Source of the DNA: an uncultured SAR86 cluster bacterium
GTDB lineage: Bacteria > Pseudomonadota > Gammaproteobacteria > Magnimaribacterales > D2472
Length of the DNA stretch: 64,000 nucleotides
Direction of reading: 5' to 3'
Assembly (NCBI GenBank): GCA_902541175.1
Contig: CACBPP010000001.1
Span: 198,923 to 262,922 of the forward strand
The position numbers and the translations under genes were made by a program. Position 1 is the first letter of the stretch. Every line of letters begins with the position of its first letter. Positions 42,604-52,321 of the stretch are shown piece after piece. The notes under the pieces were generated by a model. The model did not search any database, was not told where the DNA came from, and saw nothing but the letters and a program-made list of their open reading frames with translations.

Positions 42604-43518
42604 ATGAGTGGGGGAAGTTATTACGTACCAGATCAAAGCAGATTTCCAATTTTTATGGCAGTTTCTTTGTTTCTATTGGTTATGGGAGCTTCAAGTACGA
42701 TAAATAACTTAGATGACCCAAACAGCAACTCTGTATATATATTATATTCAGGATTTGCATGTTTATTTTTGACCATGTTTTTTTGGTTCAGACAAGTAAT
42801 AAAAGAACATCTTGCTGGATTAGATTCTAATCAATTAAAACAATCTTATGTATACGGAATGGCATGGTTCATTTTTTCTGAAGTCATGTTCTTTGCCGCA
42901 TTTTTTGGTGCTTTATTTTATGTTAGAACTCTAGCAGTTCCTTGGTTAGCTGGCGAAGGATCAAAAGGAGCAGCAATTACAGCCATTGAACTATGGCCAG
43001 CCTTTGAATCTTCATGGCCGGTTATGACCACACCGGATCAAGGTAATGAGTATGATTTAGCTGACAAGAGCATGGCATGGCCAGGATGGAGTAAGGCTCT
43101 TTTATGGCTGCCTTTGTGGAACACAATTGTTCTTTTGAGTTCATCATGGACTGTTCACTTAGCCCACCTTGGTTTAAAAAAAGGAAATAGAAAAAAGTTT
43201 AATGTATATCTTGGAGTTACAGTTCTTTTAGCTTTAATTTTTGTTGGACTGCAGGCTCTTGAATATTATGAAGCTTATGCACATTATGGCCTTAAATTAA
43301 ATTCTGGAATATATGGATCAACGTTTTTTATGCTTACTGGTTTTCATGGCTTCCATGTGATGATGGGCGGTTTTATGTTAGCTATTATGCTTGCAAGATC
43401 AGTTTTTGCAGGTCACTTTGAGCAACACGATCACTTTGGCTTTGAAGCTGCATCATGGTATTGGCATTTTGTAGATGTTGTCTGGCTAATGCTATTTATA
43501 TTTGTTTATATTTTATAA
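42604..43518 (+). CDS. coxC: Cytochrome c oxidase subunit III
   Basis: A 304-residue protein with seven hydrophobic segments and the subunit III marks FSEVMFFAAFFGALFY, TGFHGFHVMMGG and a C-terminal ASWYWHFVDVVWLMLF. The loop around residues 120-160 is long. It stabilises the oxidase core. It ends one base before the convergent DUF2909 gene. Confidence 0.95.
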   Translation: MSGGSYYVPDQSRFPIFMAVSLFLLVMGASSTINNLDDPNSNSVYILYSGFACLFLTMFFWFRQVIKEHLAGLDSNQLKQSYVYGMAWFIFSEVMFFAAFFGALFYVRTLAVPWLAGEGSKGAAITAIELWPAFESSWPVMTTPDQGNEYDLADKSMAWPGWSKALLWLPLWNTIVLLSSSWTVHLAHLGLKKGNRKKFNVYLGVTVLLALIFVGLQALEYYEAYAHYGLKLNSGIYGSTFFMLTGFHGFHVMMGGFMLAIMLARSVFAGHFEQHDHFGFEAASWYWHFVDVVWLMLFIFVYIL

Positions 43519-43737
43519 TTAAGAATCTTCCCAAGGAACGCTGTTACCAAGTTCGCCAGTATATAAACCAATTGCAATTAAAATGATTAAAACTGTAGCA
43601 AAGAAAACTCTAAGACCAAGCAAGTAAACTGTTCTTTTTCTTCCTGTCTCGCCCTTATCTACAAGTAGAAAAAAAAGACCGCCAGCAAGTGAAAGAAGTA
43701 ACAGAGGTATTACGATATAAATTAAGGTAGTAATCAT
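43519..43737 (-). CDS. DUF2909 twin-transmembrane protein
   Basis: A 72-residue protein with two membrane helices (about 4-24 and 40-60) joined by a basic loop (DKGETGRKRTVYLLGLR). The pattern and its place between coxC and SURF1, facing the other way, match DUF2909 proteins of gammaproteobacterial cox clusters. Function unknown; possibly an oxidase accessory. Confidence 0.75.
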   Translation of the reverse strand: MITTLIYIVIPLLLLSLAGGLFFLLVDKGETGRKRTVYLLGLRVFFATVLIILIAIGLYTGELGNSVPWEDS

Positions 43738-43771
43738 AATAAAATTTTAATGCATATATACTTTTATAGAT

Positions 43772-44473
43772 ATGAAAAAAAATAAATTTAATCCAGGAGC
43801 AAGAATTACAATTTTTTTTGTTACGTTTGCAATTATTTTTTTCTCATTAGGATTGTGGCAAATCGAAAGAGGACAAGCAAAAACAGTATTGCTTGATGAA
43901 TTCGATAAAAACTCAGTTATAGAACCCCAAGAGATCAAACAGGATTCAAAAAAATGGGAAAGAGTATATGTGGAAGGAACTTGGTATGGAGCCAATCAAA
44001 TATTAATTGATAATGTAATAAATGGAGGCATTGCTGGATATAAAGTGCTTACACCTTTCAGGCTAAACGAAACAGGTGATCTAATCCTGATAGATAGAGG
44101 ATGGATAAAAAGAAACAGAAATATGTCAGACTTACCAAATATCAGTATTAAGGATATTAAAGAAAGAGTAAGCGGGATATTAGAATCACCTGAACTTGGA
44201 CTTGTTCTCTCAGACGAGCTAGTGTCTAGTGAATGGCCAAAAATATCGCAAACTAAGAATATTGATGTAATATCAAAAGAGTACAATGAATCAATATATC
44301 CATTAATTCTTTTAGCAGACCCAGTAAGCAGATATAGCTTAGAATATATTAAAATTAATCCAACAAACATGACGCCAGTAAAACATTATGGTTATTCAGC
44401 TCAATGGTTTTTAATGTTTATAGTTTTATGCGGCATGTATGTCTGGTACGGATACAAAAAAAATGAGAAGTAA
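43772..44473 (+). CDS. SURF1-family oxidase assembly protein
   Basis: A 233-residue protein with membrane helices at both ends (about 10-27 and 208-226) and a periplasmic domain containing the SURF1 blocks GLWQIERGQAKTVLLDEF, VEGTWYGANQILIDN and LIDRGWIKRN, with HYGYSAQWFLMF before the last helix. SURF1 helps insert heme A into subunit I. The next gene overlaps its 3' end by 11 nt. Confidence 0.93.
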   Translation: MKKNKFNPGARITIFFVTFAIIFFSLGLWQIERGQAKTVLLDEFDKNSVIEPQEIKQDSKKWERVYVEGTWYGANQILIDNVINGGIAGYKVLTPFRLNETGDLILIDRGWIKRNRNMSDLPNISIKDIKERVSGILESPELGLVLSDELVSSEWPKISQTKNIDVISKEYNESIYPLILLADPVSRYSLEYIKINPTNMTPVKHYGYSAQWFLMFIVLCGMYVWYGYKKNEK

Positions 44474-45014
44474 AATTTTTCTTGCAGTTTTGTTGCTTAC
44501 ACCAATACTGGTTGTTACTTTCTCGACCTTATATTTTTTATCAGGCATGTCTCCAGAAGGCACTAAAAACAATGGCGTATTTTTTAAAAGCTATTTTGAT
44601 TTAAATGACTTTAAAAATATAGAAGGTAAACAAGACCTTATTAAGTTTGAAGATGGTAAATGGATATTATCTGTATATGTTACAAATATAGATAGCAGCG
44701 AGGAATCCATATACCTTGCAAGACAACTAAATGTCGCACTTAATAGAGATATCAATAAGCTTAAGAGAGTAATTTTCTATTCAAATAAATTACTTGAACC
44801 CAATCTTAAAGATATTAAATTACAATATCCACGAGTTGAAATTATCGAGGATAAAAACGGGGTATTGTTAAACGTTTTACAAAGAAATTCATCGCTTGAT
44901 TTTAATATTGAAAATCCAATATTTGTAATCGATCCATATGGAAGGGCAGTTATGTATTTTTTACCAGATACTGACCCAAAATTAATTTTAAAAGACTTGA
45001 AGGTGTTAATTTAA
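44463..45014 (+). CDS. Cox-cluster conserved protein with one membrane anchor
   Basis: About 183 residues with an N-terminal membrane helix (about 4-24) followed by a periplasmic domain of alternating strands and helices ending FVIDPYGRAVMYFLPDTDPKLILKDLKVL. The last part resembles the end of thioredoxin-like SCO proteins, but no Cys pair is present. It sits between SURF1 and ctaA, where Pseudomonas also has an uncharacterised small membrane protein. ATG 44463 is chosen within the SURF1 end; start TTG-type alternatives upstream would lie inside SURF1. Confidence 0.65.
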   Translation: MRSKIFLAVLLLTPILVVTFSTLYFLSGMSPEGTKNNGVFFKSYFDLNDFKNIEGKQDLIKFEDGKWILSVYVTNIDSSEESIYLARQLNVALNRDINKLKRVIFYSNKLLEPNLKDIKLQYPRVEIIEDKNGVLLNVLQRNSSLDFNIENPIFVIDPYGRAVMYFLPDTDPKLILKDLKVLI

Positions 45015-45988
45015 TGAATCAAATTAAAAATTTGTCTCTTTTTGGTATTTGCTTTGCATTTGTGGTTATTGCATTGGGAGCATGGACGCGTCTTGTAGAT
45101 GCTGGTCTTGGATGTCCAGATTGGCCAGGATGCTATGGTTTTGTTGTTTTTCCTATTAACGAGGCAGACATTGCTATAGCAGAAAGTAGATATCCGTTAT
45201 TTCCATATGATATTAATAAAGCAATTCCTGAGGTTGTGCATAGATATTTTGCAGCAGGACTTGGCCTGATAGCAATCTTTCTAGTTTATCTGTCTTTTAG
45301 AAAGACAAATGATAGATCAATACAAGGTTGGTCGTCATTTTTATTATTTTTTATATGTTGCCAAGGCATTTTTGGATATTTAACAGTAAGCTTAAAACTT
45401 TTACCCATAATAGTTACATTGCATTTATTCGGAGGATTCACCACGTTAACTCTGTTTTATTTTATTTATTTAAAATCTCGAAATTTTGAAATATTTAACC
45501 AGATAAATATTTCAAATTTAAAAATTATTGCTGGCGTAGCATTTTTAGCTTTAATATTTCAGATATTCCTTGGAGTTTGGACTAGTACTAATTATGCCTC
45601 TCTAGCATGTGCAGATTTTCCAACATGCCAGGGAACTTATTTGCCAGAGATGGACTTTAAGAGTGGATTTAATTTAAACCAAGAAGTTGGCCCAAACTAT
45701 TTGTATGGATTATTAGACAATCCTGCGCGAGTAGCCATACATTATTCTCACAGAGTTTCAGCAATACTAGTTACGTTTATATTTCTTATACTTATGTCTA
45801 GACTATGGTTTTCCGAAGCAGCTCCGCTTGCCTCAACTCTCGGCATTCTTCTTCTAACTCAAATAGCACTGGGAATTACTAATGTTGTATATGTTTTACC
45901 TTTATACGTGGCGATTGCTCATAATTTATTTGCAGCCTGTCTTCTTTTAGCAACATTTACTGTAAATTACTTAGCTTGGAAGAAATGA
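45014..45988 (+). CDS. ctaA: Heme A synthase (COX15/CtaA)
   Basis: A 324-residue membrane protein with eight hydrophobic segments. Heme-binding histidines are seen in VVHRYFAAGLG, TLHLFGG, IHYSHRVSA and IAHNLFAA, and GAWTRLVDAGLGCPDWPGC near the start is diagnostic. It oxidises heme O to heme A. It overlaps the preceding stop as TAATG and the following gene as ATGA. Confidence 0.94.
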   Translation: MNQIKNLSLFGICFAFVVIALGAWTRLVDAGLGCPDWPGCYGFVVFPINEADIAIAESRYPLFPYDINKAIPEVVHRYFAAGLGLIAIFLVYLSFRKTNDRSIQGWSSFLLFFICCQGIFGYLTVSLKLLPIIVTLHLFGGFTTLTLFYFIYLKSRNFEIFNQINISNLKIIAGVAFLALIFQIFLGVWTSTNYASLACADFPTCQGTYLPEMDFKSGFNLNQEVGPNYLYGLLDNPARVAIHYSHRVSAILVTFIFLILMSRLWFSEAAPLASTLGILLLTQIALGITNVVYVLPLYVAIAHNLFAACLLLATFTVNYLAWKK

Positions 45989-46851
45989 CCCTTCTTAAAA
46001 GTTATTATCAACTTTGTAAACCAAATGTAGTTTACATGATGCTGATATGCGCTTTTGTAGGAATGTTGTTAGCAGAAAAATCTGTAAGTTCTTTCAGTTA
46101 TTTGATCGTGTCTTTAGTTGGTATAGCATTTTGTGCAGCTTCTGCAGCTGCAATCAATCAGGTAATTGATCGTGAGACTGATGCATCTATGACAAGAACC
46201 GATCAAAGACCATTGCCTCAGGGTGATCTGTCACCAATGCATGCATCAATGTTTGCTTTGGTTATAGGAGGCTTGGGCGCAACAATTTTATATTTATATG
46301 TAAATACATTAACAATGGTTCTAACAATAGCATCTCTAATAGGATATGCTTTTATTTATACCGTTTATTTGAAGAGAGCTACCCCACAAAATATTGTGAT
46401 TGGAGGTCTTGCTGGTGCAGCTCCACCATTATTGGGCTGGTCATCTGTAACAAATACAATAGATCCCTACGCTTTGTTGTTAGTTCTAATAATATTTGTA
46501 TGGACTCCTCCACATTTTTGGGCGCTTGCAATTTATAGAAAGGATGAATACGCGAAGGAATCAATTCCAATGTTGCCTGTCACACATGGAGTAATATTTA
46601 CTAAACTTCAAATAGTTTTATATACGATTATTTTGTTCATAGTCTCATTGTTGCCATATGTGGTTCTAATGTCTGGAATAATTTATTTAGTTTCTGCTCT
46701 AATATTAAGTTCAGTCTTTTTATATTACTCAATTAATCTTTATTACAGTGACAACGATGAAGATGCAATGAGCACTTTCCAATTTTCAATTTATTACATT
46801 TTTTTAATTTTCTTAGCTTTACTGGTAGATCATTTTATAATTGTGGCCTAA
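45985..46851 (+). CDS. ctaB: Protoheme IX farnesyltransferase (heme O synthase)
   Basis: A 288-residue UbiA-type prenyltransferase with NQVIDRETDASMTRTDQRPLP (first Asp-rich motif) and YTVYLKRATPQNIVIGGLAGAAPPLLGW. It attaches the farnesyl chain to heme B, the step before CtaA. ATG 45985 overlaps the ctaA stop as ATGA. Also called cyoE. Confidence 0.95.
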   Translation: MTLLKSYYQLCKPNVVYMMLICAFVGMLLAEKSVSSFSYLIVSLVGIAFCAASAAAINQVIDRETDASMTRTDQRPLPQGDLSPMHASMFALVIGGLGATILYLYVNTLTMVLTIASLIGYAFIYTVYLKRATPQNIVIGGLAGAAPPLLGWSSVTNTIDPYALLLVLIIFVWTPPHFWALAIYRKDEYAKESIPMLPVTHGVIFTKLQIVLYTIILFIVSLLPYVVLMSGIIYLVSALILSSVFLYYSINLYYSDNDEDAMSTFQFSIYYIFLIFLALLVDHFIIVA

Positions 46852-47483
46852 TGACGATAAAAAAAAATATATTAATAATTCTTCTTTTTATATTCACGGT
46901 TTTAGCCCTTTTCATTAATAAGTTAACATCGCCAAGAGTTTTGAGTGAAAATGAACTTTTAATCAATGGCCTTTTTCTTTTTGAAACTCCAAAGCAAATA
47001 TCAGATTTTACTTTTTTGTCAGAAGATAATATTGAATTTAAAAAAGATGACTTAATTGGAAAATGGACTTTAATGTATTTTGGATTTACAAGATGTCCTG
47101 ACGAGTGCCCAACCTCAATGTATCAAATGTCAAAACTTGTCAAAGTTTTAAGAGAAAAAAACTTTCCATTAGAAGATAAACAATTTGTTCTGGTTTCCAT
47201 TGATCCTGAAAGAGATTCACCAGAACAGATTAATAAGTATGCAAAGGGCTTTGATGAGGCATTTATTGGCGTATCAAATGTCAGGCCTATGTTGATAAAT
47301 CTTGCAACACAGCTATCTGTGAATAATGTAATGCCAAGTGGAGGAGAGACTGATCATTCTCACTTGGACAATCATGTAAATAATATAATACTGCTAAATC
47401 CAAATGGGGAATTTGCAGGAGTATTTAGACCTCCATTCGACTTATCAAGACTATCTTTGACTTATCAATCGGTAACTCAGTAA
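46851..47483 (+). CDS. SCO1/SenC copper chaperone
   Basis: A 210-residue protein with one N-terminal membrane helix and a thioredoxin fold carrying the copper motif FTRCPDECPTS (Cys-x3-Cys) near residue 80 and the distal His in the SHLDNHVNNIILLNP region. It delivers copper to the CuA site of CoxB. Last gene of the oxidase cluster; the convergent quinone oxidoreductase ends 3 nt away. Confidence 0.93.
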   Translation: MTIKKNILIILLFIFTVLALFINKLTSPRVLSENELLINGLFLFETPKQISDFTFLSEDNIEFKKDDLIGKWTLMYFGFTRCPDECPTSMYQMSKLVKVLREKNFPLEDKQFVLVSIDPERDSPEQINKYAKGFDEAFIGVSNVRPMLINLATQLSVNNVMPSGGETDHSHLDNHVNNIILLNPNGEFAGVFRPPFDLSRLSLTYQSVTQ

Positions 47484-47486
47484 TCT

Positions 47487-48485
47487 TTATATTTTAATAA
47501 TCACTTTGCCTTTAGCCTTTCTATCTTTAAGGTGAGCAATTGCTTGTGCACCATCATCTAAACTAAATGAATCAGAGACTTCTGGATTAATTTTCCCATC
47601 CGAGTGAAGTTTAAACAGCTCTTCAAAATTCTTTTTATTTTCTTCAGGAAACATTCCAACCCATGCTCCCCAGAAAACTCCAACAATTTTCATACCCTTT
47701 AGTAGAGCAAGATTGATTGGAATTTTTGGAATCTCACCTGCAGCAAATCCAATTACTAAATATCTGCCATCCCATGCAGTAGCTCTGATACAAGGCTCTG
47801 AGTATGAATCGCCAATAGGATCATAAACAACGTTAGCACCAATGCCTCCTGTTAATTCTTTTATTTTAGATGAGAGTTCCTTTTGCTGATCTCTATCAAG
47901 CTTTCCTGATGGATAAATAAAAGCTTCATCAGCGCCATGTTTTTTACAAAGATTAATTTTATCTTCAGTTGATGCTGCAGCTATGACTTTAGCTCCCATA
48001 GCTTTTCCAAGCTCTACAGTAGCAAGACCAACACCTCCTGCCGCTCCAAGAACTAATAAAGTTTCTCCCTCTTTCAAATCCGCTCTTTGTTTGAGAGCAT
48101 ATAGGGATGTGCCATACGTCATTGGTAAAGCAGCAGCAGTTTCGAAGCTCATAGAGTCTGGTATTTTCACAGCAGCTGTTTCTGGAACAACAATCTTTTC
48201 AGCAAAAGCCCCCAAACCAGTCATTGCAAATACTCTATCACCCACGTTTAAATTTTTTACATCTTCAGCGACTGCTTCAACTATACCTGATGATTCACCT
48301 CCGGGGGTAAAAGGTAGTTCTGGTTGAAATTGATATAGCCCTTGTATCATCAAAACATCAGGAAAGTTAACACTACCAGCTTTATTATTAATTAGCACAT
48401 GTCCAGGTAGAATTTCAGGATCAGGCACCTCATTAATTTGTAATTTATCTGGCATGCCCAGCTCGACACATTGTAAAGCTTTCAT
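47487..48485 (-). CDS. NADPH:quinone oxidoreductase family protein (MDR superfamily)
   Basis: A 332-residue medium-chain dehydrogenase/reductase without the structural zinc Cys cluster. An N-terminal GroES-like domain (GHVLINNKAGSVNFPDVLMIQGLYQ) precedes a Rossmann fold with LVLGAAGGVGLATVELGKAMG near residue 150. The family reduces quinones or enoyl/acryloyl substrates with NADPH; the actual substrate is unknown. It is last in the pckA-gshA run on this strand. Confidence 0.85.
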   Translation of the reverse strand: MKALQCVELGMPDKLQINEVPDPEILPGHVLINNKAGSVNFPDVLMIQGLYQFQPELPFTPGGESSGIVEAVAEDVKNLNVGDRVFAMTGLGAFAEKIVVPETAAVKIPDSMSFETAAALPMTYGTSLYALKQRADLKEGETLLVLGAAGGVGLATVELGKAMGAKVIAAASTEDKINLCKKHGADEAFIYPSGKLDRDQQKELSSKIKELTGGIGANVVYDPIGDSYSEPCIRATAWDGRYLVIGFAAGEIPKIPINLALLKGMKIVGVFWGAWVGMFPEENKKNFEELFKLHSDGKINPEVSDSFSLDDGAQAIAHLKDRKAKGKVIIKI

Positions 48486-48494
48486 AATTTCCCC

Positions 48495-50000
48495 CTATAA
48501 CTTTAAGTTGTAGTTTTTAACGAATTCATTCATTTCTTCGTTTGTATTTTCTGGAATTTCTTTTAATTTATTTAATGATAACTCTGCTTCTTTTTTTATA
48601 CCATCTAAATTTAATGAACCATTAGATCTTAAAATTTTAATATTTTCTTTAGCTTTTTTAACACCATCTGAATGAAAGCTATTATCAGGTATTTTTCCTT
48701 TTACTGAGCCAATAACATACTCAATAGATTCTATGAATGATTCACTATTCTCAAAAAAAGATGCAACTAGCTTAAGATCATCAATTATTTCATTTCTTGC
48801 CTCATTGATATTTACCACCCGATTGTTTTTATCTATATTTGTATCATTATCTCTTCCTTTATAAATAACTTTTGAATCGTTTAAATCAATTTTTTCTTTC
48901 TCATCATCTGATATCTTAGGACTTTGATCGATTAAACAATAAATAAGAATAATATCTAAAAATTGCATGTGATGAACTGATGTACCAGTTATGTCATCAG
49001 GCAATAGATCAACACCTCTGACCTCAAGATACTCAATTCCATATTCTTTTAAAAGATTGTATGGCCTCAAGCCATTTAAAGATGATCTTTTAGGCCTTAT
49101 AGCATCATAATATTCGTTTTCTATTTGAATAATTCCATTTGAGATCTGATGGTATTCATCATTAGAATCTAACAAACCAAGTGCTTCAAAGTCCTTGTAA
49201 GGAACAGTAATTGCATCCTTTATCTTTTTTAGAAAACCTGACAACGAGTTATATTTAATATTCAAATTTTTCTGAGCCTTACTTTGATATCCTATATCAC
49301 TCATTCTTAAAGACGTTGCATCTAAAAGATACATATCGTTAGAGTTAAGCTTTTCTAGTTTATGTTCTCTATTATTAACAAAAGACTTATCAACTACATT
49401 CGTTTGACCAAATTCTAGAAGCACAAACCAAAACAATCTTTTAAAGTTTCTTATTAATCCAAGATAGGCTTCATCAATATCAACTTGGTGATTTGAATTA
49501 GTTAAAAAAGTAAGAGAATCAGGATTTATAGAAAAGTTATAGTGCATACCAGAAACGCATTGCATGGTCGGTCCATATCTTACTTTTAGTCCTTTTCTAT
49601 ATACATGCTTAAGCAGGCCAATGTTGCTTTGGTGATAAAAGCCCAAATTTATATCTGATTCATCTTCAATTTGTGGAGGCATTGAAAAAGGCCATAACAT
49701 CTCATTATCATCAATACTTTGTCCTACAAATACGTGAAGAGAATATAAAAAATTATAAAGATCATTAACATCTTCAAATGTGGGAGTAACTAGCTCGACC
49801 TGTGCCTCTGCGAAATCTGTAGTTATAAATTTATTTGTAAGAGCAGACCCCAAAGCTTCTGGATGAGGTTTTTTAGATATACTACCCTCTTTATCTACTC
49901 TAAAAAATTCTTTCTCTATACCTCTTTTTATAATTAGATTTTTAAAAAAGCCTGAGTCTTTTAAATTCTCTAATCTACTTTTTAGTAATGCATTAGTCAT
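48495..50000 (-). CDS. gshA: Glutamate-cysteine ligase
   Basis: A 501-residue GshA of the gammaproteobacterial class (518 in E. coli). The start block [16 protein letters not shown] and a later [13 protein letters not shown] are clear, as is [15 protein letters not shown]. It makes gamma-glutamylcysteine, the first step to glutathione. It overlaps pckA by 8 nt, an unusual pairing that ties glutathione supply to gluconeogenesis in one transcript. Confidence 0.93.
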   Translation of the reverse strand: MTNALLKSRLENLKDSGFFKNLIIKRGIEKEFFRVDKEGSISKKPHPEALGSALTNKFITTDFAEAQVELVTPTFEDVNDLYNFLYSLHVFVGQSIDDNEMLWPFSMPPQIEDESDINLGFYHQSNIGLLKHVYRKGLKVRYGPTMQCVSGMHYNFSINPDSLTFLTNSNHQVDIDEAYLGLIRNFKRLFWFVLLEFGQTNVVDKSFVNNREHKLEKLNSNDMYLLDATSLRMSDIGYQSKAQKNLNIKYNSLSGFLKKIKDAITVPYKDFEALGLLDSNDEYHQISNGIIQIENEYYDAIRPKRSSLNGLRPYNLLKEYGIEYLEVRGVDLLPDDITGTSVHHMQFLDIILIYCLIDQSPKISDDEKEKIDLNDSKVIYKGRDNDTNIDKNNRVVNINEARNEIIDDLKLVASFFENSESFIESIEYVIGSVKGKIPDNSFHSDGVKKAKENIKILRSNGSLNLDGIKKEAELSLNKLKEIPENTNEEMNEFVKNYNLKL

Positions 50001-51543
50001 TAAACCCTGGACCAGCTTTTACTATTTCAGGTTTTGCATTAAATTTTTTGAAGTTTTCTTGAAATTTTGTAATTAATTCTGAAAGATATTTTTCGTACTC
50101 ATCTTTATTTTTCCATGTATTAATTGGATTTAGTAATTCACTATCTACTCCATCAACCTTTATGGGTACAGATAGATTTAATCCAGGAACAGTTGTTGTT
50201 TCAACATTATCAAGCTCACCATCCTGAATTGCGTTAACAATTCTTCTCGTTGTGGGTATCTTAAATCTAGACCCTATTCCATAAGGCCCTCCAGTCCAAC
50301 CGGTGTTTACAAGAAAAACCTTAGAATTAAAACTCTCAATGCGTTCCATTAAAAGGTCTGCATATACATTTGCAGGCCTCGGAAAAAACGGTGCCCCAAA
50401 ACACGTTGAAAAAGTTGATTCTATATCAGATCCTGATCCCATTTCAGTTGAACCAACTTTAGCTGTATATCCACTCAAAAAATGATACGCAGCTGCCTCT
50501 TTAGATAATAATGAGACAGGAGGGATAAGACCTGTAAGATCACAAGTTAAAAAAATAACTGTTTTAGGCTCGCCAGCTGCATTGCTTTCAACAGCATCCT
50601 CAATGTGAGACCTTGGATAACAACATCTTCCATTTTCAGAAAGCGAAGTATTACTATAGTCAGGCGTGCCATCTTCATTTATAAAAACATTCTCTATAAC
50701 ACTTCCATGTTTGATAGCTTTATAAATTACAGGTTCATTTTCTTCAGTTAAATTAATTGTTTTTGCATAACACCCGCCTTCAAAGTTAAAAACTGAGCCT
50801 TTGCTCCATCCATGTTCATCATCTCCTATGAGTGAACATTTAGGATCAGCTGATAGCGTAGTTTTTCCTGTACCAGATAAACCAAAAAATAAAGCTACGT
50901 TTCCATTAGAATTTACATTTGCAGAGCAATGCATTGGTAGAACACCTTTTTCTGGAAGTAGAAAATTTTGGACGGAAAACATAGATTTTTTCATTTCACC
51001 TGCATATTTCATACCAGCAAGAATAACTTTTCTTTTTGCAAAATTTATAATCACACAACCATCAGAATTTGTTCCGTCTTCAGAGGGGTCGCAAACAAAA
51101 TTAGCAGCACTTATTATCTGCCACTCTTGCTTATTGGCCGGATTATAATCATCGGTAGCTACAAAAATAAGTCTAGAAAATAAAGAATGCCACGCAGTTT
51201 CTGTTGTAACTTTAACTGGCAAATAATGCTCATCATGAGAACCCACATGAACGTTAGAAATATATCTATTTTTTTCAGCTAGATATGTTTCAACTTTATT
51301 CCACAATGCATCAAATTTTTCTTCTTCATAAGGCTTGTTAATTTCACCCCAATCAATAAGATTTTTTGTTCCAGCTTCTTTAACAATAAATCTGTCATTG
51401 GGGCTTCTTCCGGTTCTTTCTCCAGTAGATGTTGAAAAAGCACCATTAGATGCAATCACACCCTCATCATTATTTATAGCTTCTTGTATAAGCTCTTCAT
51501 TTGTAAGGTATAGATCTTCCGAGGTATTTTGTTGGATGTTCAT
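49993..51543 (-). CDS. pckA: Phosphoenolpyruvate carboxykinase (ATP)
   Basis: A 516-residue ATP-dependent PEPCK with [14 protein letters not shown], the kinase loop [16 protein letters not shown] near residue 225, IGDDEHGW and [10 protein letters not shown]. It turns oxaloacetate into PEP for gluconeogenesis. No Shine-Dalgarno is visible before the ATG; instead a TATAAT lies 15-20 nt upstream inside a long inverted repeat, so the message may be leaderless or controlled by structure. Confidence 0.96.
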   Translation of the reverse strand: MNIQQNTSEDLYLTNEELIQEAINNDEGVIASNGAFSTSTGERTGRSPNDRFIVKEAGTKNLIDWGEINKPYEEEKFDALWNKVETYLAEKNRYISNVHVGSHDEHYLPVKVTTETAWHSLFSRLIFVATDDYNPANKQEWQIISAANFVCDPSEDGTNSDGCVIINFAKRKVILAGMKYAGEMKKSMFSVQNFLLPEKGVLPMHCSANVNSNGNVALFFGLSGTGKTTLSADPKCSLIGDDEHGWSKGSVFNFEGGCYAKTINLTEENEPVIYKAIKHGSVIENVFINEDGTPDYSNTSLSENGRCCYPRSHIEDAVESNAAGEPKTVIFLTCDLTGLIPPVSLLSKEAAAYHFLSGYTAKVGSTEMGSGSDIESTFSTCFGAPFFPRPANVYADLLMERIESFNSKVFLVNTGWTGGPYGIGSRFKIPTTRRIVNAIQDGELDNVETTTVPGLNLSVPIKVDGVDSELLNPINTWKNKDEYEKYLSELITKFQENFKKFNAKPEIVKAGPGFND

Positions 51544-51544
51544 G

Positions 51545-51633
51545 TTACTAACAAATATTATAGGTACTTGGGGGGAATAATTATATATGTTGAGGAGATA
51601 ATTATGTACCTATAATATTTTAATTGTTAGTAA
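51545..51633. promoter_or_regulatory. Long inverted repeat directly before pckA
   Basis: Left arm 51545-51567 and right arm 51606-51633 are imperfect inverted copies, sharing TTACTAACAA at the outer end and ATATTATAGGTAC at the inner end; the right arm has about five extra bases. Between the arms ATAATTAT occurs twice and could extend the stem. It ends one base from the pckA ATG. Each arm holds a TATAAT-like element. It could be an operator, an mRNA hairpin over the start, or a small mobile-element remnant. Confidence 0.6.
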
Positions 51634-51750
51634 TATATCGAACTACTATGTAGTGTATTTAAAATTTAATGCCAAAGTAAGTCAATAATCTATAAATTTG
51701 TTGTATTAACAGGGATTTAAAAGATAAAAATATGTAGTTTTGCTACAAAA

Positions 51751-52275
51751 TCAAGCTAATTTAATTAAACTTCTATACTTAAAAACTGTAGCAATTAGGT
51801 AAGTTGCAAAAAAAATAAAGCCATACTCTGCAAAATTAAAAATAAATCTCCACCCATCCTCCGCACAACTTGGACCACCAGCAAGCGTCCTATTTATAGC
51901 TTCAATAAGTCCAAAATAATCTACTTGAGCATGAAAAGGCATTCCACAACCTGAGAGACTTAGCAGCTCATCAAAAGACATGTTTTGAATATATATTTGT
52001 CTAGAAGTAACAAATAATCCAATTAGGGAGGATGCAGAAATTAATATAGCACTTACAAATTGCTTTCTAAATAAATATCCTAGCAATCCTGAAACTGCTA
52101 CCAATCCAAAAACATACCGTGTAAGAATACATAAGGCGCAAGCCTGTAAATACATAAACTGGTCCATTAATATTGCTGTGGCAATTATTAATAGAGCTGA
52201 AAAAGTAACAGTAAGCTCAAAATAGTTTTGAAAAATACTTTTTACAATAGTTGAGATTTTTTTATACATTTTTTC
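51751..52275 (-). CDS. dsbB: Disulfide bond formation protein DsbB
   Basis: About 174 residues with four membrane helices. The quinone-side Cys pair is in ACALCILTRY near the first periplasmic loop, and the second pair in LSGCGMPF and GGPSCAEDGWRF. It reoxidises DsbA and passes electrons to quinone. ATG 52275 is preferred: an upstream ATG at 52323 would overlap the divergent polA start. A DsbA is encoded about 5 kb away. Confidence 0.9.
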   Translation of the reverse strand, partial: EKMYKKISTIVKSIFQNYFELTVTFSALLIIATAILMDQFMYLQACALCILTRYVFGLVAVSGLLGYLFRKQFVSAILISASSLIGLFVTSRQIYIQNMSFDELLSLSGCGMPFHAQVDYFGLIEAINRTLAGGPSCAEDGWRFIFNFAEYGFIFFATYLIATVFKYRSLIKLA

Positions 52276-52321
52276 CATTATAGAAAAACAAGAGTCATAA
52301 TACATTATATAAAAGCTAATC

